Shown one piece after another: positions 25,718 through 37,679 of a stretch of DNA of 64,000 bases (within the stretch, counting starts at the first letter, position 1; the number at the start of each line of letters is the position of its first letter). The translations under genes and the position numbers were made by a program. Source of the stretch: Haemonchus contortus. Taxonomy: Eukaryota; Nematoda; Chromadorea; Rhabditida; Trichostrongylidae. Under the pieces are notes generated by a model. It saw only the letters and a program-made list of their open reading frames with translations, did not search any database and was not told the origin of the DNA. The stretch is from NCBI GenBank assembly GCA_000469685.2, contig LS997565.1:20062740-20126739 (forward strand). Reading direction: 5' to 3'.

Positions 25718-26116
25718 CTAGGCGTGGATTGGACCTCCTGGTTTACCCATGCGGTAAACTTCAGCAGGCCTACATTCCACACCTAGGACATCCAAAACTT
25801 CGGTAACCTTGGCTTCCACCTTCCGCTGTTTGGAGGAAGGTGGAAGCTCGTCGGATGATTCTGGTATGCCATAGATTACTAAGCTACGTCCCCGTTTCTC
25901 TCCTTCCACAGCCTCAGAGATAGTTTGTGGAAGTTTCGTTATAAGGGCATTGATGTATTGGCCCATTATCGGGTCACGGAGTTGCTCGTTCATCATGGCG
26001 CTAACAATCTCATTTAAAGACATTTTTGCAACGTCCGAATCAAGCCTACTCACATTCGTTACACTGGTGCCCTGTTTTTCTTTGGCAATCTGAGAACGCA
26101 GTTTTCTTTGTGACAT
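25718..26116 (-). pseudogene. LINE ORF1 remnant (minus LINE)
   Basis: A 132-codon frame starting MSQRKLRSQIAKEKQ includes a charged helical region, then RSLVIYGIPESSDE and VEAKVTEVLDVLGVE with VYRMGKPGGP. The last part matches ORF1 of the plus-strand LINE copies (SEVLDVLDVECTFCDVYRMG). It resembles the RRM-like RNA-binding ORF1 of CR1/L1-type elements. The expected C-terminal part continues in other frames toward 25500, so the copy is truncated by frame loss. Confidence 0.7.
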
Positions 26117-27373
26117 TATTCCTTCTATAATTGATAAAAAAAAATTTGACCACCAATCTATTGGAAAAAATTGAACCTAGCTGCAATCAGTCGCTGTCAG
26201 CACTGCAATGCAACTTCCAGCAAGTCGTTCCCTTGATATCTGAACAGTCTTCCTTATGAGAATAACAACTCGTAGCTATATCGAAGGATAGTAGCAAATC
26301 TGAGTTTATTTGGGCAGCAGAAAAGAAAATGCGACCGCACTCTTCAACAGACAGTGATGTGGTGAAATGTCTAAATGGCACCACACTCGTCTGGGAGGAT
26401 TAAAACTCTGACCTGCACACCGGATGACCACCCCAATTCATGTATAGGCCACATACGCATTCAATACGCCACTACGATTCTGAGTGGAAGACGAATGCGC
26501 GAGCGCATCCCCAGACGGAGCTGTTTAATGCTCCAAGATTGTTTTCCTTTGCATATGGTAAAAGGAACGCAAAGAAAGGGGTAAAAACGAAAATTTCAGG
26601 AATGAAGAAGAGCGTTGAATCTAATTCTCCAGTCAGAATAAGGTGATAGATAGCGATTAAATTATTGTTTACTCGTTTTGATGTTTCCAGCTTCTCCGGA
26701 ACCCTTTTTTTATTTTTTTTCAAAAATTCTTCCAAGAATTTGTTCTTATGAATGATTTGACGTTCTCAAAAAAGTGGAAAAGCATCTTAATGCCTCCATG
26801 CCAGGCGTTCATTAGAAAAACATCTAAGTTTCTTTTCGCTACTACTGTTCTTTCTCTTAGGCACCATATTTCTGTGATCCGTTTAGTCTCACCGCAATTG
26901 TGAGAGAATCACGATATATGAAGAGTGAGAATTAGGAGAATAGGTGAGCTCATTGTCGTTAAGGGGTCTCTACAGAAATAATGGAAGGAAATCTGCTAAT
27001 TTGGTCGGTATTGTGACGATCGGTTTCTTAGGCTGAGCAGCTACTGCCGTTGATTCCACTTTTAAATATTATCCTTCGCGGAGCACCACCGAAAGTTTAC
27101 TCTATTCTCAATGGAAAAAGCGACCGAATATGCGAGTTGACCTCGGCCGAACTTTAGATCCTTTGATTGTGTGTAAAATGTAAACAGTGCAAAATCGGAT
27201 ACTTTGAACAGTGAGCAGGGCGGAGGCTTTTTTACTTTCGAAAAATGAATTTAGGGTTTGAGATGAGATGGGATAGGGAGATGATGGGTGCGAATTCTGT
27301 AAAAAAAGGATTCACAGCACTCGTGAAGAGCGCCACCCACACTTCTGAAAGCAGAAACAGCTGCAATTTTGGG

Positions 27374-27418
27374 AACAATGGCATTGTTCTCGATTTTCAG
27401 GTAATGCTGTATAAATAG
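27374..27418 (+). promoter_or_regulatory. Promoter of ShKT copy 3: palindrome plus TATA box
   Basis: AACAATGGCATTGTT at 27374-27388 is a near-perfect palindrome made of two inverted ACAAT-type sites. TATAAATAG lies at 27410-27418, 44 bases before the ATG. Equivalent pairs precede copies 1, 4, 5 and 6 at the same spacing: palindromes at 13658-13672, 45703-45717, 52508-52522, 54945-54959; TATA boxes at 13629-13637, 45673-45681, 52479-52487, 54980-54988. A CAG just upstream of the ATG could also serve as a trans-splice acceptor. Function is inferred. Confidence 0.6.
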
Positions 27419-27461
27419 GCACAGTTGCCGATAATCCATCACCAGTTCAGCAGAGTTCGAT

Positions 27462-28226
27462 ATGTTCATCTACGTTGTCTGCGCTCTTTTCCTGCTCAAC
27501 GCCTTCACAATCGAAGCAGCAGTCACTACCAAAGCTGTAGGTTACTTTATCGGTATATTATGTGGCCCAGATAACTTACTTCTACTGGTATGCGAATACC
27601 GCATACAGTGATCGGTTAAGCTGGTAGCGCTCGAACAATCAAATACGGAACCAAATTACACCCAAACCAACTCGGTTTGTAGCTTCTTCACAGCACTGTT
27701 TCGGTTGATAACAATGCCTTTTCCGGTGGGATAAAATATTTGGGTGTCCTCTACAAAAGAGTCCTAAATTGGGGCATCAACCACTTATGTGATTTATTTT
27801 TATTATTTTCCCATTTTCTTAACCCCAAAGTTTATAGAGTCTTCTCTTTTGAGGCTTGCTGTCTTTTGGCTTTAATCAGACCCTATTTGGGGACACCCTC
27901 GCATAAATTCTCGAATATCGCGGGTAACGATCCAAGTTTTGACCCTTGGGCTATGCGTACGATAGTGTACGCCTGATCTCACTTTATACGAAACCTCCGG
28001 CCTCCAAAGTGTGGAAGTGTAATGCACGACGTACGATAAGTGATAAATCACGGCCATTTATATGAAGTCTACTCCTAAAACTATACCTTTTCAGCCATGC
28101 GTAGACAGAGGAGGTGAAGCATATTGCTCTGTCCACACCGGCAGTCCCGATTACATATGCACCAATTACGATAAATACTACCTTGCATCGCAGCTCTGTG
28201 CAAAAACATGTGGTATTTGTTTGTGA
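27462..28226 (+). CDS. Secreted ShKT-domain peptide, copy 3 (two exons, intact)
   Basis: Exon 1 is 27462-27536 (75 nt): a start codon, then a hydrophobic signal peptide (MFIYVVCALFLLNAF) and a short polar segment, ending at a GTAGGT donor. The intron is 558 bp. Exon 2 is 28095-28226 (132 nt): it opens after TATACCTTTTCAG and encodes one ShKT domain, then TGA. Both exons are in phase 0. The cysteine spacing is C-x8-C-x10-C-x12-C-x3-C-x2-C, with a CVD start and an AKTCGIC end as in ShK-type folds; a Lys-Tyr pair lies 8 residues before the fourth cysteine. ShKT peptides are secreted and in some animals block potassium channels; nothing here proves that activity. A further small exon inside the intron cannot be excluded. 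Predicted mature domain is about 43 residues, the usual length for one ShKT unit. Confidence 0.8.
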
Positions 28227-28300
28227 TTCTCCCACATAAAGCTTTCGCGCAAGATGCCGTTTTTTTCAATCCAAGCCAAGTTAAACTTGTTCATCACCGC

Positions 28301-30005
28301 TGTGACTTGAATATGTGAAATTCCAGTAAAAATGAGAATACAAAGGAAAAATGACTGGTTGCATTGTGCTCTTCGCATGGGTTTAGTGTGTTTGCACTAC
28401 GTTTCACACCTTTTACGTTCATGCTGTTAACAGCGACCGAGCGTAATGCTATAAAAACAAGGCTTAAATTAAAATGTCAAGAAGGTCGACAATTCCAAGA
28501 TGTATCAGCAGAACTAGAGGCTCCCTAAAGTGATTCGCAGAACCACAAGAAGCAAGGCTGACAGAGAGTCCGTGGTGGGTTGTCCAGCAAGGCCGATTCA
28601 ATGTGAACCGTGAAGTGTGGACAATTAGACCACCTGAACGTAAACACCTTCGCTTTCCCTTATAAAGGAAGTTTCTTTCGATTATACTTTGTACAGAGCC
28701 AAACGTGCGACAAGTTTCAACATAGAAGTGACGAGTGCCAAAAAGCTTGCCAGTGGACAACATCTCTTTCCCCTTACCTGTCCATGAAATGCCTTCTCCC
28801 TGACCGAGCTGATTCTAGACACTCTCACGCTTGGCCACCTCTGATAATCATAGTACGATTTCCTCAGGAACTCCGGTATTTCCTCAGCAGTCAGTGGGGC
28901 CATATATTCCTGTTTATGCTTTCGCATACTTCTGTTTCGCATACTCGCATACTTCGCATACATCTGAACACTGGTAAGTCGTAGTCCGGAGACAATGGGA
29001 AAGAACGCAAGACAGCGTAGATGCATGCGTAGGCGTAACACTGCGTAGAGACACGCGTAGAAAAACCTTTACCGCAGGCAGTTGTACACGCAGAACCCAC
29101 AGATGCCCAGCAGCGTGAACTCAGCACCCTCTCCACTGGCAACAACTTGACCACAACTTTTTCAATTTTCTCGGCTGTTTCATTTTCTTCCTTCGAACTC
29201 CATGGTGCGGTAGTCACCAAGTTGAATGTATTCTGACAAAAGAATATTATCAGTTTCTTGCAACAAACTTAGTGAATAGTTTCAAGAAGAAATGACTACC
29301 CTATGACATATAAGGCGGTAATGTAAGTGATCCTCTTTAATAGTGCAAAATAGGCGAAGAGAGCGCAAAAATCGGCTCATCTAAAGAAAAACCATGGCTA
29401 AAAAAAGTAGTAGAACAGAGAGTTGGACAAGTTCCAGTAGAAAAAATAGCGTGGAAGGGGTGTTTGGGCGAGCTGTCTGCAATGTGTGCAATTGCGTACA
29501 GCTGACTGTGTTACATCTGATGAGTCGAATTTCATCGTTTCCTATTATTCTTCTGCACTGTGGGTATTCTGCTGCAGGTAAGAATGCAGAAAATCTGAAG
29601 TATGACTGCAGCAGGAAAAGAACGGCAAAGAACAAAGGACTCTTAGCGAAACATCCCCTTAATACTTGACAGCCAGCTCATTGTATGCTATAATACTAGG
29701 TCCTAAAGTTGCAACCTGTATCGCCTCTATCTTCCTGACATGACATCGGTCGATGGGCGTGGACGTCAACATATCGGCGTGGACGTATCTAGTGTGCTCC
29801 TAAAAGTTTTGTTGCAATATCGCTATTTTACGTGTGGTAAACTCAGGTGATTCAGCTGCAGCCTGCATTTGGAGTTCGAAATCACTTAAGCAGCTGGCTC
29901 TGTAATATCGCAGTTTGGGAGTAACAACACCTCCGTTGAAATTTCCTTCTCATCGAAAACAGTTCCAAGAGCATTCTGAATCTCATTATCCTGTTAATAA
30001 GACAC
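28301..30005. other. Duplicated region downstream of ShKT copy 3, candidate exons
   Basis: Repeated in the same orientation at about 55860-58262. On the plus strand near 28393-28530 a frame reads through TFMLLTATERNAIKTRLK, then KCQEGRQFQDVSAELEAP. It is broken here by one base but stays open for longer at 55908-56156. On the minus strand, 28909-28778 has an acceptor (AAACAG), a 44-codon open frame (PEFLRKSYYDYQRWPSVRV inside) and a perfect GGACAG|GTAAGG donor. A minus frame near 29100-29040 has the cysteine string CTTACGKG. None forms a full gene that I can assemble, so these may be relics of secreted-protein genes. Confidence 0.4.
28778..28909 (-). pseudogene. Candidate internal exon, 44 codons, unknown family
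   Basis: On the minus strand a CATAAACAG acceptor precedes a 132-nt open frame that ends exactly at a strong GTAAGG donor. The frame starts EYMAPLTAEEIPEFLRKSYY. Four copies exist (also near 17590-17488 -, 51294-51395 +, 56440-56320 -). The donor is intact only here; others read GGAAAG or have shifted. Differences from the 17.5-kb copy are mostly non-synonymous, which argues for relaxed or diversifying change rather than conservation. I do not recognise the protein. No first exon can be assigned. Confidence 0.3.
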
Positions 30006-30243
30006 CAGTCGGGCCGCTCGGCTAACGCCGGGCTTCCCTCCTTCTTACGGGCTCGCCCGGCGTAGCCGGGCGCTTTTCCTTCCTGTGAGAAATTTGCCAT
30101 GCGTAAATAACACTTCGGATTCTCTTTTTTCTTTGGATGCTCTACACCCTCAGTATTAGCTCCGAATTAAGAGCGATTTTTTCTGTAAGTCGTCTTCGCT
30201 GTGTCCTGATAGAACATCGCATAATATCACAAAGGCGCTTATA

Positions 30244-31528
30244 TTAGGTTGTAAGGAAAGTTCTGGCCGTTCCCACGCACGCGCCATATGAATTCAAATT
30301 TTAGCGGTTGTCCATTCAGACTAATCGACATATTGTGTTCAATAGATAAGTCATTAGTTGCTCTTTCTGTCATAGCGCTTTCCCCAAAGTCTGTAAGGTT
30401 TTGGAATCCTAAGGAAGTTTTTTTTTGGCAGAATGGATAAGACTGCTTTTTGAACGGTTTCACTTCACGAGTTCAATCTTGGTCGAACTGCGAAGGATGC
30501 AGCCACAGACATCAACCTTGTATGGGGAGGAGTCACTGCATCGGAGCGAACAGTTCGTCGCTGGTTTCAGAAGTTTAGAAGTGGAGACGGGTCACTGGGA
30601 GACGAAGAACGAGTTGGTCGACTATGATAGTTGATCACGATGTTTTGCTGAGAGCAGCCGAAGAAGATCGTCGTCAACCTTTGAGAGAGATTGAGAATAA
30701 GATGGGTGTCTCCCACACAATCGTCGCTGCCCACCTCAAGCTGCATGAAATGGTGAAGAAGCTTGACAAGTGGGTGCCACACGATTTCACGGAGGCAGCA
30801 ACAACTGAATCGCCTGGAAGTTTCAAGTCCGCTGTTGAGAAGAAATGATGTTGAGACTTTTCTCCATCGTATTGTAACGTGTGATGAAAAATGGATCCTG
30901 TATGATAACAGGAAGCGTTCTGCTCAGTGGGGGGATGCGGATGAGCCTCCAAAAAATTTCCCAAACCAAGTTTACACGTCACGAAGTCAATGATCACAGT
31001 TTTTTGGTCCAACCATGGATTAATCCACTACGCGTTTCTTCCTCCAGGTCTAACTATCACCACACAGTCATATTGTGATCAAGTTCACAAGAAGTGCACA
31101 AAACTGGGGCAAATGCAGCCAGCACTAGTCAGTCGCCACTTTCTACTGCTCTTAAACGACAATGCGCAACCGCATGTGTCACGAATTGTCTTCCAGAAGT
31201 TGAACAATCTTCGAATCGAAGCTCTCCCTCATCCACCTTACTCACCAGACCTGTCACCAACTGAGTACCATTCACTCAAACATCTGGACAGCTTCTTAAA
31301 GGAACGATGGTTCAAAAATCAAGGTGATGCGGAAGCTGCCTTTCTCGAGTTTTTGAAATCCAGATCTCCGGACTTTCATAAGAATGGAATAGACAGACTT
31401 GTATCACGTTGACAAACATGTGTAGAATCGAATGGGGCTTACTATAAATAAAAATGTTCACTTTGAGATGAGTTATAACTTTTTGAAAAATAGCTGGCGA
31501 AACGGCTAGAACTTTCCTTACAACCTAA
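30244..31528 (+). mobile_element. Full-length mariner (HSMAR1/bandit-like), inactive
   Basis: A 1285-bp element flanked by TA (30242-30243, 31529-31530). The terminal inverted repeats start TTAGGTTGTAAGGAAAGTTC at the left, and the right end is its reverse complement. The length is normal for mariner. The coding part resembles the cecropia-type mariners that include human HSMAR1 and, as I recall, the hookworm element bandit. No host gene lies inside it. It is absent from the paralogous segment near 58262, where homology resumes after a break. That junction also lacks the adjacent minisatellite, so it is not a clean empty site. Confidence 0.9.
30425..31430 (+). pseudogene. Mariner transposase, frameshifted
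   Basis: Recognisable pieces in order are: a helix-turn-helix region around 30500-30610 (ASERTVRRWF, then GSLGDEERVGR), KKLDKWVPHDFTE near 30770, TCDEKWILYDNRKRSAQW near 30880, GLIHYAFLPPG near 31025, and LNDNAQPHVSRIVFQKLNN near 31155. LPHPPYSPDLSPTEYH follows near 31225. The first two catalytic aspartates (in CDEKW and NDNAQ) are kept. The third, 35 residues after the second, is Glu where mariners have Asp. At least three frameshifts and in-frame stops (for example near 30625 and 30846) kill the gene. The protein would cut and paste the element at TA sites. Confidence 0.85.
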
Positions 31529-31599
31529 TACAAAGAAAGAAAAGTATCCAGAGACTTCATCGCGGCTGAGTCTACTATGTTAGCTACCATCAATGTTCC

Positions 31600-33164
<1,565 letters not shown>

Positions 33165-33224
33165 CAACAGACACACTTAGCGCATTATATATAGTAGGAT
33201 TGCACGTTTGGCTTTGTTTTAAGT

Positions 33225-33567
33225 TGTCGAGTCATGGGCCAGCTACGGCTGAGTCATGCGCCAGCTCGAGACGGATACCGAGGTTTCATCAGCTCCGCCG
33301 ACGCACCTCGTCACTATTACACAATGGAAACCTCAGTATAAAAGAGCCGCCTCATGGAGTCAAGGTCGTCGTCGTCTCTTAGCCTCCAGGCTACCCCGGC
33401 CCTTTGTCCAGGCTATCACCTGCCCTCTAGTCCTGTCCCCCTTTTGTCCTATCTGTTATTTACTCGCATATAATAAACATATATATATACTCATACTCTT
33501 CCATACAGAAGCATTCCCTCAATCCGCTACACATCAGGTATAGGCCCGTACAACCTATAACTTGATA
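33225..33567 (+). repeat. 5' LTR of the Gypsy element
   Basis: 343 bp starting TGTCGAGTCATGGGCC and ending ...CTTGATA. It contains a TATAAAAG promoter box at 33337-33344 and AATAAA at 33472-33477, which place the start and polyadenylation of element RNA within the LTR. The end is not the usual CA, but both LTRs agree and the target duplication fits. Confidence 0.9.
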
Positions 33568-35869
33568 TGGAGGTCCCGGGAAGATGATTTTTTTTTTTTG
33601 GGGAAAGGGTAAACTAAGCTATAGCTGGAATATTTTTTTTTAATCATCCCCCCCCCTCCTACCCCCCCCCCCACCCCTCTTCTTTCTTCCCACATGTGAA
33701 CTTCGCTCGACTATGTGCACTTGTCATCGCGATATTCAGGAAGATTCAAGACAACATAGACATGGACTAGATGCCGACAAAGTACAGTAAGTTCAATCAT
33801 GTTTTTTCTCAGCAGCACCAAATTAGGCTTTTTAAATAACATCTTTCAGCCATTATTCTTTTTCCTACTACTGGGAAACAATATGATAATAAGTATACGG
33901 TCGCGTATACAGGTATACGGTCGCGTATACATTAAGGGTTAAAAAGTGCCATCAAGCACTTCTTTACTAATTATAACAGAATTAGTAAACTTCGGTCCTG
34001 GCGACAGTCCATTTAATCAAACAACTTATCACGTGTTTATAACCCTATTTATAGTACTAGGAAAATTTATTTTTCCCCACAAAAAACGAGGTTAACGTGC
34101 TACAATCGCGTACACATTAAGTTAATCTCTCGGATCCCACAACTTAGGGTGTTATTTCGGACGTCCACGGATAACCCCACAGGTTTCACAAATCATGATC
34201 CATATTATGACATACACTACTAATCATGATTAATACATTACGTAACATTACTACTCATACTTCATCGCGATTCATATCAAAGGACCCAGTCGCCACTGAG
34301 ATCTCTCTTTTACTCTCTACTTTTCCGGAAAAACACTCTCTATTGCTCATGAGACGCAATAAACGACCATAATATCACGAGCGGTGGTCGCACTGCTCAA
34401 ATCTCAAGTCTCATATGATGTACATCTAACAACAGTCAACCGGCTGTTCACAGATCACACCAAGCCGAGCATCCACAAATCGCCGATTCTCCTACTTTGG
34501 TTCAAGATACGATTAGTATCCTATCAATTGTCGGCGAGGATCAACCGGCTGCAGTTGCCCTCACTGATAATTGACACTCTCTTGCTGCAAACCTATTAAT
34601 TATGCGCGCACTTAACATCACATAGGATCCAGCATGCGGTAACTGCCCCCTCTTCTCCAAGAAAGATTTTATATTACTGAGAACACCATTAGACAAATAT
34701 CTATTCATCCAACCAGTTACACAGATTGTGGTATTTACACAACCAGTTGCACAGATTGTGATATCTTATCGGTATCTCATCGGCTGGTTCCCGATGTAGT
34801 CACTCTACCATTTTCTTTATGCAACACAGGGCGGAGGTCGTGTAGTGGCACGTAGAGCACTACATAACCCGCACGATCTGAAGTTCAGAGCTCGGATCAA
34901 TGCCCGACATCCCACAGTCAGAGTTTTATGAACGCTAAGGATTTAATGCTTTCACCTTATCTATGCAACACACATCGGCACAACATATTAAGCTTGCAAA
35001 TCTCTTATTGGGTATTCACTTTATGTTATGCCCACCTCTAGTCCTACTTCACGTCAACCGCTCATGTTCTTCGTAATTTTTTTTTCATATAAGAGTAATT
35101 ATCGCTATAAAACGCATTAATAACTTCATTTAACCATACGACACATAAGCTATGAAGCGAAAAAAGAAACAACCGCCAAGAAATAGTCTGAATGACATTT
35201 GCTTTCAAATGTTTGATACCTCGATTAATACACGCCTCCCGCAACGGATTAACGCAACCTCTACAAGTGTAATGTAAAATCTCCACCACCCTTCCTTCCA
35301 GACGTATAATACTACAATCTATACAGCCACTAAACAGCAACATCAAAAACATATTTTGCAATACATAGTTTTCATTTTTCTTTCAACACACTACCGTTGC
35401 GTAATCAACGGATAATAATCACTCACTAGTGACAGCTGCGTTGCGCCTACCACCAGACTAGTGTACGAAAAGCTTGCGAAACAAGCAACTACTACGAAAT
35501 TTGTACTAAAATTAGAAGCAAAACGTCATGTTACACTATAAGAGATATTTTCCTCAATGATATCCACTATATATCCACTACTATATAAACCACCACGGAT
35601 CCGGAGTAACCCACACTCCTCTTCTTCATCGAAGACGGTCCACTTCGCTCAAACCACAACATCCAACTCCATCAACAGTTCGATCGACATACAACCCCAC
35701 TGGTTTTCGTAAGTTCTTCAGTTCAACCTCACTGGTTATCGTAGTTTTTTAATCACTGTTTACATAACCAACTCTCTTAAACCAAACCCAATAGGAACAC
35801 TCACTCTCTACCCACCTTTCTCGATTAGTACATTTCATCGATAATAATCCAAATTCTCAAAACGAAAAC
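33568..35869 (+). other. Gypsy leader region, non-coding
   Basis: 2.3 kb between the primer-binding site and gag without a supported gene. It includes homopolymer tracts near 33590-33680, a GTATACGGTCGCGTATAC doublet near 33895-33930, and a weak tRNA-like stretch at about 34830-34925 (GTCGTGTAGTGGCACG, then GTTCAGAGCTCGG) that may be a SINE insertion. The reason for so long a leader is not visible. Confidence 0.5.
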
Positions 35870-36463
35870 ATGGACATAGCTGATAACCAAATTGTTGACA
35901 GACTTGACACTGCTTTTGATAAATTCTGTTTATCGTCTTACGCAAATAAATTACCAACGTTTGCGGGGGATAAAGGAGGTGTAGGCCTAATGCATTTCCT
36001 AGAGAAATTTAATGAAATAGCTAATATCATGGGCCTCACCGAAAACAAAATGGTTCGTCTTTTACCAGCTCATCTAAAGGGAACTGCGAAGGCGGTGTTT
36101 GAAAGCTTCACTGATTTAGAAAAACAAAATTGGCGTATGGCGATTAATAAGCTTAAAGAACATTTCTCCACTGACCATTTTCTCGACATGGCACGCGAAA
36201 AACTCATGGGAATGAAAATGGAACTAGGGGAATCTCCCGTAGTCTTCTCGAGTAGATTGCGAAAGCAGATCTTAGACGCCTATCCTAATCCACATTTTGC
36301 TGACAAACGACAATTTTTGCAACATATAATTTTCACGAATGCGCTTCCTAACCCAGTCAAGCAACGTCTAAAACTCCTTGGTCCATTATCAACTGATTAT
36401 GACCAATTGGTGCGCGATGCAGAAAGAACATGGTACTTAATCAACACCGACAGTAGTTCATAG
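35870..36463 (+). CDS. Gypsy gag, 197 codons, open
   Basis: Starts MDIADNQIVDRLDTAF and is open to a TAG stop. The central region (ENKMVRLLPAHLKGTAKAVF, then WRMAINKLKEHFS, then PVVFSSRLRKQILDAYP) is a retrotransposon gag capsid domain. No zinc knuckle follows; the frame ends NTDSSS, probably where the internal deletion removed nucleocapsid and protease. Gag would form cytoplasmic particles around element RNA. The reading frame is clean while pol is wrecked, which fits a recent deletion derivative in which the capsid part survived. Confidence 0.85.
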   Translation: MDIADNQIVDRLDTAFDKFCLSSYANKLPTFAGDKGGVGLMHFLEKFNEIANIMGLTENKMVRLLPAHLKGTAKAVFESFTDLEKQNWRMAINKLKEHFSTDHFLDMAREKLMGMKMELGESPVVFSSRLRKQILDAYPNPHFADKRQFLQHIIFTNALPNPVKQRLKLLGPLSTDYDQLVRDAERTWYLINTDSSS

Positions 36464-36654
36464 CTAAAATTGATAAGGTCATCAACGCTTCAACCCCCTC
36501 ATATAAACAATCTCGACATCTTCACTTTTGCGTAACCGTGATATATGACAAAATTCAATTAAAAACTCGCGTACTTATCAATAACTCTACCAGAAAGTAT
36601 TAAAATGACCTATCAATTTCAGTTAAAACTAATCACGCCCAACACTTCATTCCT

Positions 36655-37290
36655 CACCCCAAGTGCATATTGGTGTTCTCATCAGTAAAAATGGCACCCG
36701 TCCAAACCCGGACGAGGTAGCCAGTATCAACATCATTTCACGTCCAACAAACGTGAAAGTGATTAAATCTTTTTTTGGAGCCTCTTATTTTCGACGCTGT
36801 ATCCCGCGCTTCTCCATCATAGCTACAGCTCTTCAGACCTATTGCTCAAAAATGCGCCATTCAAGTGGACCGAGACTCAAAAACAAGCATTCTCGGCCCT
36901 TGAAGAGGCCCTTGTGGAGGCACCTCTTCTAATCTCTCCAATTTTTGGACAACCATGTATAATACACACAAATGCCTCCACAATTGGGTATGCATGACTG
37001 TTGCAATCAACCCAAAAACCCAAGAACAACACCCGATTGCCTATGCTAGCCGATCACTGAACAAACATGAAAAGAACTATGCGGTGATCAAACTAGAGGC
37101 ACTGGCAATAGTATTCGCGTTGATGCAATTTTACCCATATGTAGCTAATGCGCGTATCACGCTGGTGACGGATCACGCACCTCTCCAATCACTAATGCAC
37201 CGATCTGATTTAGTAAGGCGCCTCGCTAAATATCAGATCGCAATCCAATCCTACGATAGTCTAGTATAATATCGCACAGGAAAGCACAAA
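36655..37290 (+). pseudogene. Gypsy pol fragment: RT end and RNase H
   Basis: Frame 36663-36932 begins with the RT thumb and connection block (HIGVLISKNGTRPNPDEV, then NVKVIKSFFGASYFRRCIP). After a frameshift near 36840 the RNase H domain follows (IIHTNASTIG, then PIAYASRSLNKHEKNYAVI, then LVTDHAPLQSLM). The first catalytic residue of RNase H, normally TDAS, reads TNAS here. The RT fingers and palm with the YxDD box are missing, as is protease. A stop follows at 37268. Confidence 0.85.
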
Positions 37291-37679
37291 ACATTTGTGA
37301 TAAGTTGAGCCGTTTTCTTTACCACGTGACAACTGGATCAGGCCCAATCTTTACCCTCTCTTAAAGAAATCAAGAGAGCCATAGAAATTCGAAATATGGT
37401 TCCATATTCGAATTCCCCACTACACAACTTAAGGAACTTCCCTAAGAATTTGAGAATACAATCAAAATCTTCTCAATAACACAACTTTTTGTTCTACGCC
37501 ATACACGATAAGGCGGACTTGTTTATCCTCACGTGGATGAAAGTCACGTTCCATATTTCCGAATATGGACGATGTTCTATAACATGAAGTAACATACTCC
37601 ATGAATTTTCTCCCTCCACAGCACTAACATCTAACAACTCCGTGGACCAGATGCAACTCATGCCCTTGGCTAGAAGAAT

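Larger units (their letters stand above)
21564..26371 (-). mobile_element. CR1/Jockey-like LINE, full span, degenerate
   Basis: A 4.8-kb element on the minus strand, with ORF1, endonuclease, reverse transcriptase and a 3' region ending in an (AAAT)n tail (seen as TTTATTTATTTA from 21564). It is flanked by TAAAT at 21559-21563 and 26372-26376. The other inverted arm reads GTTGATTAAATGGCACC on the equivalent strand (47338-47342) with no insert. That empty site fixes both ends. Coding frames are broken several times. Clade is inferred from the RT and ORF1 style. Confidence 0.85.
16316..28300 (+). repeat. Inverted-repeat arm 1 (partner 44785-52560)
   Basis: Reading this arm forward and 52560 to 44785 in reverse complement gives the same order: ShKT gene, 17290-20650 segment, 20650-21563 segment with SINE, 26372-27300 segment, ShKT gene. 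This arm carries the 4.8-kb LINE at 21564-26371; the other arm carries a 547-bp MITE at 46639-47185. Without these both arms are about 7.2 kb. Short ORFs recur word for word in both arms: 18582-18818 with 50300-50064, and 19250-19459 with 49631-49422. Confidence 0.85.

Noticed and set aside
28949..29220. Thrombospondin type 1-like string CTTACGKGFSTRVSTQC on the minus strand
   Set aside because: The spacing resembles TSP1, but a cysteine is changed to Tyr in the 56.6-kb copy, and the final cysteine is lost in the 18.6-kb copy. No start or splice context supports it.
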